Source of the DNA: DATAYA01 sp036272815
Lineage (GTDB): Bacteria; Pseudomonadota; Alphaproteobacteria; Acetobacterales; Acetobacteraceae
Direction of reading: 5' to 3'
DNA: 27,881 nucleotides
Assembly (NCBI GenBank): GCA_036272815.1
Contig: DATAYA010000339.1
Coordinates: 1 to 27,881 of the forward strand
The notes beneath the pieces were generated by a model. The model had not been told where the DNA came from, ran no database searches, and saw nothing but the letters and a program-made list of their open reading frames with translations. Position numbers and translations under genes: made by a program. This document shows, piece by piece, positions 1 through 5,860 of this stretch; the first letter of the stretch is position 1; the number at the start of each line of letters is the position of its first letter.

Positions 1-208
1 TCAGCCAGATCTGCGCCGAGAGCAGCCGCGTCTTGTCGGTGCCGTGCGTCTCCAGCAGCGCGTCGATGCGGGCCAGCACTTCCTCGGTCTGGCCGCGGAT
101 GTCCTTGCTGGTGGTCTGCGCGGTCACGCCCGCCAGGAAGACGAAGCCGTGGAACTCGACGGCCTGGGCCAGGATGGGGCCGGCTTCGGTGCGGACGATC
201 TTGCTCAT
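1..208 (-). CDS. RidA/YjgF/UK114-family protein, N-terminal part
   Basis: This is the N-terminal 69 codons of a RidA (YjgF/YER057c/UK114) family protein; the rest lies beyond the left edge. Family members form trimers and hydrolyse reactive enamine/imine intermediates, or serve related detoxifying roles in the cytoplasm. The visible protein starts MSKIVRTEAGPILAQAVEF and has the typical 'FVFLAGVTAQTTSKDIRGQ' strand and the 'QTEEVLARIDALLETHGTDK' helix. The ATG at 208-206 is preceded on the minus strand by GGAGA about 8 bases upstream, which supports this start. The catalytic arginine region is not in the window, so the subfamily (true RidA or Rid1-Rid7) cannot be decided. Confidence 0.85.
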   Translation of the reverse strand, partial: MSKIVRTEAGPILAQAVEFHGFVFLAGVTAQTTSKDIRGQTEEVLARIDALLETHGTDKTRLLSAQIWL

Positions 209-297
209 GCTCGGGTTCTCCAGGTGGATTGCCCCGGGAGCTTAGCGGCAAGCGGAGGCCCCGGCGACCGCCTGCTCCGGCGGACCCGCAGGTCGCG

Positions 298-792
298 CTA
301 TTGTGGCGACTGCACCCCCGTCGGGCCGCTCACCGTCTGGTCCATCGCCGGGCTGGTCCCGGCCCCCGCGCCAGGGGCCGCACCAGTGGCCGCGCCCGAA
401 CCCGATCGCGAGCCACTCCCGGCCACGGGCCCGGCACCGGTTGGCGCCGCCGGCCCGAAGCTGCGCAGGCAGTCGGCAAAGTCCTGGTCGCGGCCGAACA
501 TTGCGCTCAGCCCGGCGGTCGGATTGCTGGGCAGCCCGCTCGACGCGTATGGCGTGTCGCGGGTGCTGCGCTCGGAGAGCAAGGCGCGATTCTGCCTCAG
601 ATAGATCTCGTCTGCCCGCTGCCGGCAGGCGGCGATCGCCGCTGGGCTCGGCTGGCCGGCCGGGCCGCCTGCCGCCGGCGAACCGGGAGCGGCCGCCGCA
701 TACGACGGCGCCGCCGCGTCGGGACCGGAGCAACCGGCAAGGGCGAGTGCTGCCAGCACGGCGCCGGCGAGGGCATGGGGTCGACGGGTCAT
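298..792 (-). CDS. small putative lipoprotein, unknown function
   Basis: This encodes 164 aa that I do not recognise as a named family. Residues 1-20 are a short signal peptide (MTRRPHALAGAVLAALALAG) ending in a lipobox L-A-G-C with the acylatable cysteine at position 21, so the mature protein is probably a lipoprotein. The middle, about residues 50-105, is more ordered (IAACRQRADEIYLRQNRALL; FGRDQDFADCLRSFG) and carries two further cysteines. The last 50 residues are a low-complexity Gly/Ala/Pro/Ser tail. The ATG at 792 follows GAGGAG at a good distance. It lies 25 bases downstream of another minus-strand gene and could be co-transcribed with it. The start and lipobox are convincing; the function is unknown. 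Confidence 0.72.
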   Translation of the reverse strand: MTRRPHALAGAVLAALALAGCSGPDAAAPSYAAAAPGSPAAGGPAGQPSPAAIAACRQRADEIYLRQNRALLSERSTRDTPYASSGLPSNPTAGLSAMFGRDQDFADCLRSFGPAAPTGAGPVAGSGSRSGSGAATGAAPGAGAGTSPAMDQTVSGPTGVQSPQ

Positions 793-817
793 CCGGGGAC
801 TCCTCGGGAAAGTCGGT

Positions 818-1294
818 TCAGGCGGCCGGCGTGGTCAGGCGAGGGCCGGGCGGCAGAGAGGCGGACAAGGTTGCGAGGCGCGAGCGGAATCCGCTCTCGT
901 CGAACCGCGCCTCGGCATTCAGCGCGGCCTGTGCCGCGGCCCGGAGCAGGGCGGGGTGCAACTCGGCGCCGTCCGGCCCGATGCTGAACAGGCCGCGAGC
1001 CCAGCGCGAGCGCGCCAGCAGGTCGATCAGCGCCAGCAGCCGCAGGCAGAGCGACAAACCATAGCTGCTCGCGATCGACGCCAGCCGGTCGACCGCGCCC
1101 GCCCAGCAGCAGGCGTCCGGGTCGGCCAACGCCAGGTCGCTCGTGCTGCCGTCGGCGCGGCGGAAGCGGAACAGCCGCGCACCGTCCCACGCCTGGCCTG
1201 CTGCCGCCTGCCGCGCCGCGGCCCACGCCCGCTCCAGGTCGCAACCGCGCACCGGCGGCAGCGTCTCCGGGGCGAGGTCCACGAGGTAGGTCAT
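818..1294 (-). CDS. hypothetical protein
   Basis: This encodes about 158 aa, starting MTYLVDLAPETLPPVRGCDL. The open frame extends to 1381, but the ATG at 1294-1292 follows GGAGGGGGTG, a clear ribosome-binding site, whereas the upstream ATG at 1351 has none. The protein has an N-terminal basic stretch giving LFRFRRADGSTSDLALAD (residues about 45-62) and a helical C-terminal half (SIASSYGLSLCLRLLALIDL; ALLRAAAQAALNAEARFDE). No signal peptide, membrane segment or catalytic motif is evident. It is divergent from the amidase gene, and the 129 bases between them must carry both promoters. No function can be offered. Confidence 0.68.
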   Translation of the reverse strand: MTYLVDLAPETLPPVRGCDLERAWAAARQAAAGQAWDGARLFRFRRADGSTSDLALADPDACCWAGAVDRLASIASSYGLSLCLRLLALIDLLARSRWARGLFSIGPDGAELHPALLRAAAQAALNAEARFDESGFRSRLATLSASLPPGPRLTTPAA

Positions 1295-1423
1295 CACCCC
1301 CTCCGGGCTCTGGCCGACATGGATCGGGGATCGGGTGTGCGGCGCCTGCATCGTGCCGCGAAGATGGACCCGGCGGCACAACCGCGCCAGCCTGACGCGC
1401 GAACCCGTGCGCAGGAGATGCCG

Positions 1424-2692
1424 ATGCCCGACCCCGCCGACCTGACCGCGACCGAGGCCGCGCGGCGCCTCCGCGACGGCCGCCTCTCAGCGCCCGCGCT
1501 GGCCGAGGCGTGCCTCGGCCGCCTCGCCGCGCGCGAGCCGGTGCTGCGCGCGATGGCCTTCCTCGATGCCGATGCCGTCCGGCGTGCCGCCGCCGTGGCG
1601 CCCACCGGTCCGCTGCACGGCCTGCCGCTCGGGGTGAAGGACGTGCTCGACACCGCCGACATGCCGAGCGAGTACAATTCCCCGATCTGGCGCGGCCATC
1701 GTCCCCGCGCGGATGCCGCCGCCGTCGCTGCCGCGCGCCGGGCCGGGGCGGTCGTGATCGGCAAGACCGTTACCACCGAGGTCGCCGTCCGCACGCCGGG
1801 CCCGACCACCAATCCCATCAACCCGGCGCACACGCCCGGCGGATCCAGCAGCGGGTCGGCAGCGGGGGTCGCCGCCTTCTGCTTCCCGTTTGCCTTCGGC
1901 ACCCAGACCGCCGGCAGCATCATCCGCCCGGCCGCGTTCTGTGGTGCTGTCGGCTTCAAGCCGAGCTTCGGCACCATTCATCGCGCCGGCATGAAAATCA
2001 TGGCGGAGAGTCTCGACACGATCGGTGCGCTCGCCCGCAGCGTCGCCGATTGCGCGCTGTTGGTCGGCGCCGTCGCGGGACGCGACCTCGGCGACCCGGA
2101 TCGCCACCCCGGCCGGGCGCCGCGCATCGGCCTCTGCCGCAGCCCGAGTTGGTCCGCCGCCTCGGCCGAGACGCGCGCGCTTCTCGAACGCAGCGCGGAG
2201 GTGCTGCGCCGCGCCGGCGCGGTCGTCGACGAGCGCGAGCTGCCTCCGATCCTCGACCCTCTGGTGGCGGCGCACCCGGTCGTGCAGGGCGCCGAAAGCG
2301 CGCAGGCGCTCGCCTGGGAGCGCACGGCCCATCCCGAGGCGATCAGCCCGGCGCTGCGCGCGCTGCTCGACGCCGGCGGTGCGCATACCGCCGAGGCGCT
2401 CGATCGCGCCCGTGCCGCGTTCCGCACTGCGCAGGCGGCATTCGGCCCCGCAATTGCCGATCTCGACATCCTGCTGACGCCCTCGGCGCCCGGCGAGGCG
2501 CCCGCGGACCTCGGCTGGACCGGCGATCCAGCATTCAACTATCTCTGGACCGGCCTGCACGTCCCCTGCGTGACGGTGCCCGTCGGCACCGGTCCTTCCG
2601 GCCTGCCGCTCGGCATCCAGATCGTCGGTGCCCGCGGCGAGGACCGGGCGACGCTCGCCTGGGCGCAGTGGGTCGCGGCAGCGCTGGGCTGA
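1424..2692 (+). CDS. amidase (amidase-signature family)
   Basis: This encodes a 422-aa member of the amidase-signature (AS) hydrolases, which cleave C-N bonds through a Ser-cisSer-Lys triad. The triad is visible: Lys72 in LGVKDVLDTADMPSEYNS, the cis-Ser in the GGSSSGS loop (residues 139-145), and nucleophile Ser165 in GTQTAGSIIRPAAFCG. The C-terminus has the family ending with 'HVPCVTVPVG' and 'LPLGIQIVGA'. The open frame runs back to 956, but AGGAG at 1413-1417 sits six bases before the ATG at 1424, and homology begins there (MPDPADLTATEAARRLRDGR). The substrate is not predictable. It could be an aliphatic or aryl amidase; it is too short and isolated for GatA, and gatB/gatC are absent. It is divergent from the preceding gene. 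Confidence 0.9.
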   Translation: MPDPADLTATEAARRLRDGRLSAPALAEACLGRLAAREPVLRAMAFLDADAVRRAAAVAPTGPLHGLPLGVKDVLDTADMPSEYNSPIWRGHRPRADAAAVAAARRAGAVVIGKTVTTEVAVRTPGPTTNPINPAHTPGGSSSGSAAGVAAFCFPFAFGTQTAGSIIRPAAFCGAVGFKPSFGTIHRAGMKIMAESLDTIGALARSVADCALLVGAVAGRDLGDPDRHPGRAPRIGLCRSPSWSAASAETRALLERSAEVLRRAGAVVDERELPPILDPLVAAHPVVQGAESAQALAWERTAHPEAISPALRALLDAGGAHTAEALDRARAAFRTAQAAFGPAIADLDILLTPSAPGEAPADLGWTGDPAFNYLWTGLHVPCVTVPVGTGPSGLPLGIQIVGARGEDRATLAWAQWVAAALG

Positions 2693-3080
2693 CCGTCAGT
2701 CCGGTGGTCGCGCCCGGCACTCTGCGCCACGCTCGTGCCGCCGCCGGCGGTTCTTTCCGTTCCACCACAAGTCGCGCGCCCGGCTCGGCTGTCACTTCGA
2801 TCGGCACGCGGCCGCCCTTGCGGCGCGCCGCCGCACGACCGAAGTTGCATGGCGCGCCTCGGAAGAATGGCGCGACGCTGAGTGCATTGCGCGCTCTGGT
2901 GCGGGAAAGACGGGAGACGATGGTGATCCACGAACAGGCCCGGACCTGCCGGGCTGGTTCCGGTCGGCTGCGCGGCGCCGAAGCGGCGGGCGTGCCGCGG
3001 CACCCGCCCGGGTGGCGCCGCGCAGCCGCCTGGGGCGAAATCGCGTGCGCGAGCGGCATCTCCCTGCGGGCGGCCGGCTG
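2693..3080. other. non-coding gap between amidase and Crp/Fnr regulator
   Basis: These 388 bases lie between the amidase stop and the Crp/Fnr-type regulator. Open frames cross it on both strands, but none has a good start, a ribosome-binding site or a recognisable domain. The most protein-like is a minus-strand stretch around 2750-2850, which merges into the antisense of the amidase. The gap presumably contains the regulator's promoter; I could not identify convincing -35/-10 boxes or a terminator. Confidence 0.4.
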
Positions 3081-3797
3081 ATGCTGCGTCCTCTCGAGCG
3101 CAATGCCAAACGCGAATTGCTGCGCGCGACCCGCCTGTTCGCGACGCTTCGCCCCGCTGAACTCGACGAGCTGCTCGGCTTTGTCGCCGAACGCAGGTTC
3201 CCGCGCGGTGCGGCGGTGATGACGCGCGGCCATGAAGGGGCGAGCATGATGGTGCTGGCAAGCGGGCGCCTGCGCATCGCCGCGATCTCCGCCGAGGGCA
3301 AGGAGATCACCCTCAGTCTGGTCGAGCCGGGCGGCGTCGTCGGCGAGATCGCGCTGCTCGACGGCAAGCCGCGCAGCGCCGACGTGACCGCCATGGAGGA
3401 GAGCCTCGTGCTGGTCGTGGAGCGGCGCGACTTTCTTCCGTTCTTGGCACGCAACGACGACCTGGCGTTGCGGCTGCTGGCGTTGTTGTGCGAGCGGCTT
3501 CGCAATACCAGCGTGGCCCTCGAAGAAGTCGCGTTGCTCGACCTGCCGGCGCGGCTCGCGCGACTGCTTACCAAGCTCGCGCAGGAATACGGCGCCCGCG
3601 GTCCGGAAGGCGTGCGCATTCGGCTCAAGCTCTCGCAGAAGGACATCAGTACGCTGATCGCGACCACGCGCGAGAGCGTCAACAAGCAGCTCCGCCTGTG
3701 GCGCGAGGAGGGGGTGCTCGACGAGGAGGCGGGCATCATCCTGATCCGCAAGCCCGAGGTGCTGGCGGCGTACATGCCGGACCCGGGATTGACGTAG
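3081..3797 (+). CDS. Crp/Fnr-family transcriptional regulator
   Basis: This encodes a 238-aa regulator of the Crp/Fnr superfamily. Residues about 17-120 form the cyclic-nucleotide-binding-type beta barrel, with the phosphate-binding-cassette-like GEIALLDGKPRSADV (Glu89, Arg98, Ser99). A dimerisation helix follows (about 125-150). Residues about 180-215 form the winged helix-turn-helix, LSQKDISTLIATTRESVNKQ. The Fnr-type N-terminal cysteine cluster is absent (Cys137 is the only cysteine), so an oxygen-sensing Fe-S role is unlikely. The Glu/Arg pair is compatible with cAMP or a similar ligand. The ATG start fits the family N-terminus but has only a weak upstream ribosome-binding site. Its targets are unknown. 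Confidence 0.88.
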   Translation: MLRPLERNAKRELLRATRLFATLRPAELDELLGFVAERRFPRGAAVMTRGHEGASMMVLASGRLRIAAISAEGKEITLSLVEPGGVVGEIALLDGKPRSADVTAMEESLVLVVERRDFLPFLARNDDLALRLLALLCERLRNTSVALEEVALLDLPARLARLLTKLAQEYGARGPEGVRIRLKLSQKDISTLIATTRESVNKQLRLWREEGVLDEEAGIILIRKPEVLAAYMPDPGLT

Positions 3798-3847
3798 CTG
3801 CACCCCGCGGCGGGCGGCATGCCCGAGGAAGGCAAGGCAGAAGTGGC

Positions 3848-4258
3848 ATGGAGTTCGAAACGAAAGTTGCCATCCTGGTCCTGGATGACCTCGCGGTGTG
3901 GCAGAAACTCAACGTCACCGCCTTCCTGGCGACGGGAATTGCCGCGGCGGCACCGGAGGCCATCGGCGAACCCTATGTAAGCGCCAGCAATCGGCGGCAC
4001 GCGCCGCTGCTCGGCCAGCCGATGCTGATCTTCGCGGCTGCGCCGGCGGTGCTGCAGCGTGCCTACCGTCAGGCTTTGGATCGGGATCTCAATTGCGCAG
4101 CCTACGTGCGCGCCATGTTCTCGACCGGGCACGACGCCGCAAACCGCGCTGCTTTCAAGGCGGAGCCTGCCGACGCGCCGGACCTCGTCGGTCTTGCCCT
4201 GCGCGGCCCCAAGAAGGACGTGGACAAGGCCACCAGAGGCGCCGTGCTGCACCCGTAG
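3848..4258 (+). CDS. DUF2000 family protein
   Basis: This encodes a 136-aa protein matching the DUF2000 family: MEFETKVAILVLDDLAVWQK, then LNVTAFLATGIAAAAPEAIG at residues 20-39 and MLIFAAAPAVLQRAYRQAL in the middle. Family members are small single-domain cytoplasmic proteins of about 135-140 aa with no established biochemical role, so this one is full length. It begins about 50 bases after the Crp/Fnr regulator on the same strand and may share its transcript. Its stop codon ends at 4258, leaving a single base before the stop of the convergent hpnR gene at 4260. No terminator fits between them, so the two transcripts probably overlap. Confidence 0.82.
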   Translation: MEFETKVAILVLDDLAVWQKLNVTAFLATGIAAAAPEAIGEPYVSASNRRHAPLLGQPMLIFAAAPAVLQRAYRQALDRDLNCAAYVRAMFSTGHDAANRAAFKAEPADAPDLVGLALRGPKKDVDKATRGAVLHP

Positions 4259-4259
4259 A

Positions 4260-5789
4260 CTATCCGTCCCCCATCCGCGTCGCCTCCACGAACTGCTCCG
4301 TCGGTTCGTCGATCGCGCGCCCGCGTCGGCCCGCCGGCGAATGCACGTAGAGTGCGCGCCGGTCCGGTCGCGTCTCCGGCGGAACCGGCAGGTTGTAGCG
4401 CACCGGCCGCGCGTGGTCGGCCATCTGCAGCGCTGGGTCGAACACGCGGTCGAACTTCCACAGCATCCGCAGGAAGTTCGTCTGCCCGCGCGCGAGCAGC
4501 CTTGCCGCGCGTCCGGTGGCACCGCGCAGCGCCGCCCAGCCGAGATGCTTGCGGTTCAGCACCTGCTGCGTGCGAACCAGCTCGGCGTAGAACTCCGCCA
4601 GAGGCAGCGTCGTCGGCAGCACCGCGTGTTGGATGTCGAACAATCGATAGTCGCGGCTGGTCAGCCGATGCTGTTCCGAGGCCCAGGTCTCGGTCCCGGG
4701 ATAGGGCGTGTTGACGCTGATGTTGACGATCTCGGGGATCTCCAGGCACCACTGCCGCACCGTCTCGAACCGCGCGCGGTCCCAGGACGGATCGGCGATG
4801 ATGTTGACCGCGACCGCGAGCCCGAGCGAGCGCGCGAACGCCAGCGCCTCGAAGTTCTGGCCGAGCGAGACGCGCTTTCGGAACCGCTTGAGCCCGTCGG
4901 CGTCGATCGCCTCCAGCCCGATGAACATGTAGTCGAGCCCAAGTGCGCGCCAACGGCGGAACACCTCCTTGTTGCGCAGGAGCACGTCGCCGCGGGTCTC
5001 CAGGTAATAGCGCTTGCGTACGCCCCGCCGCTCCAGCGCGTCCGCGATCGCCATGCCGTGCTCGGCATGAATGAAGGCCACATCATCGACAATGAACACG
5101 CCGGGCTCGCGCAAGCGCGCGACTGCCTCGGCCGCGACTTCGGGGCCGGCAATGCGATAGCTGCGGCCGTAGAAGGTCCACGCGCTGCAGAACGTGCAGT
5201 CCCATGGGCAGCCGCGTGCGAACTCGACCGAGGCGCACGGATCGAGCGCGCCAATGAAATACCGTCGCCGGTGCCGCAGCAGGTGCCGCGCTGGGCGCAG
5301 CGTGTCGAGGCTGTCCACGAACCGCGGCGGCGGCCCGGCGCCTGTGGCGGTGATCGCACCCGGCACGCGCGCGAGATCGCCGCCCCGCCCGGCCGCGAGC
5401 AGCGGTGCAATCCCGCCCTCGCCCTCGCCCCGCAGCACCGCGTCGATCGCGCCTGCCGACTGCCGGATCATGTCCTCGGCCACGAACGAGGCGCTGTGGC
5501 CGCCCACGATCACGAAGCTGTTTGGCAGCCGCGTGCGGACGATGCGGGCGAGATCGATGATCTCGGGGATGTTCGCCAGGTAGTTGCCGGAGAAGCAGAC
5601 CGCATCGGGACGGAAGCGGTCGAGTTCGGCCAGCAGGTCGCGGTGGCGCTCCACCTGCAGGTCGATCAGCCGCACTTCATGCCCGGCCGCGATCGCCGCG
5701 GCCGCGACCAGCTCGAGCCCGAGCGGTTCGAGCCGGAGGAAAATGCGCGTGTACATCAGCGCGCTGGGATGGATGGCCAGCAGCTTCAC
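4260..5789 (-). CDS. hpnR: HpnR-like B12-binding radical SAM hopanoid C-3 methylase
   Basis: This encodes a 509-aa cobalamin-binding radical SAM enzyme. It resembles hopanoid C-3 methylase, which methylates the A ring of bacteriohopanepolyols with SAM. Residues 1-150 are the B12-binding-type domain (LEPLGLELVAAAAIAAGHEV; FVIVGGHSASFVAEDMIRQ). The radical SAM cysteines are C194-x3-C198-x2-C201 in ARGCPWDCTFCSAWTFYGRS, a segment I associate with HpnR. The GTG at 5789 (VKLLAIHPSALMYTRIFL) is preferred: the family starts there and GGAGAAGGA lies just upstream. An in-frame GTG at 5816 would add nine basic residues and lies inside a hairpin. Related methylases such as HpnP share this architecture, so the exact assignment rests on recalled motif similarity. 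Confidence 0.82.
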   Translation of the reverse strand: MKLLAIHPSALMYTRIFLRLEPLGLELVAAAAIAAGHEVRLIDLQVERHRDLLAELDRFRPDAVCFSGNYLANIPEIIDLARIVRTRLPNSFVIVGGHSASFVAEDMIRQSAGAIDAVLRGEGEGGIAPLLAAGRGGDLARVPGAITATGAGPPPRFVDSLDTLRPARHLLRHRRRYFIGALDPCASVEFARGCPWDCTFCSAWTFYGRSYRIAGPEVAAEAVARLREPGVFIVDDVAFIHAEHGMAIADALERRGVRKRYYLETRGDVLLRNKEVFRRWRALGLDYMFIGLEAIDADGLKRFRKRVSLGQNFEALAFARSLGLAVAVNIIADPSWDRARFETVRQWCLEIPEIVNISVNTPYPGTETWASEQHRLTSRDYRLFDIQHAVLPTTLPLAEFYAELVRTQQVLNRKHLGWAALRGATGRAARLLARGQTNFLRMLWKFDRVFDPALQMADHARPVRYNLPVPPETRPDRRALYVHSPAGRRGRAIDEPTEQFVEATRMGDG

Positions 5790-5807
5790 CCGGCGGTTCC
5801 TTCTCCG

Positions 5808-5826
5808 GCGAGGCACGCGGCCTCGC
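5808..5826. promoter_or_regulatory. short stem-loop just upstream of hpnR
   Basis: GCGAGGC and GCCTCGC form a perfect 7-bp stem around a five-base loop. It lies immediately before the hpnR ribosome-binding site and overlaps an alternative upstream GTG. There is no T-run, so an intrinsic terminator for the preceding molybdenum hydroxylase gene is unlikely. It may be incidental or may affect start selection. Confidence 0.3.
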
Positions 5827-5860
5827 GAGCAGAAACCCCGGGGGCGGACCTAAGTTCGAT

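Noticed and set aside
956..1423. N-terminal extension of the amidase frame back to 956
   Set aside because: It overlaps the antisense of the divergent hypothetical gene, has a Gln/Arg-rich non-protein-like composition, and the family N-terminus with a ribosome-binding site is at 1424.
2792..4522. Long 576-codon minus-strand open frame
   Set aside because: It runs antisense to the Crp/Fnr regulator and the DUF2000 gene and has Ser/Arg-rich low-complexity composition, typical of a shadow frame in GC-rich DNA.
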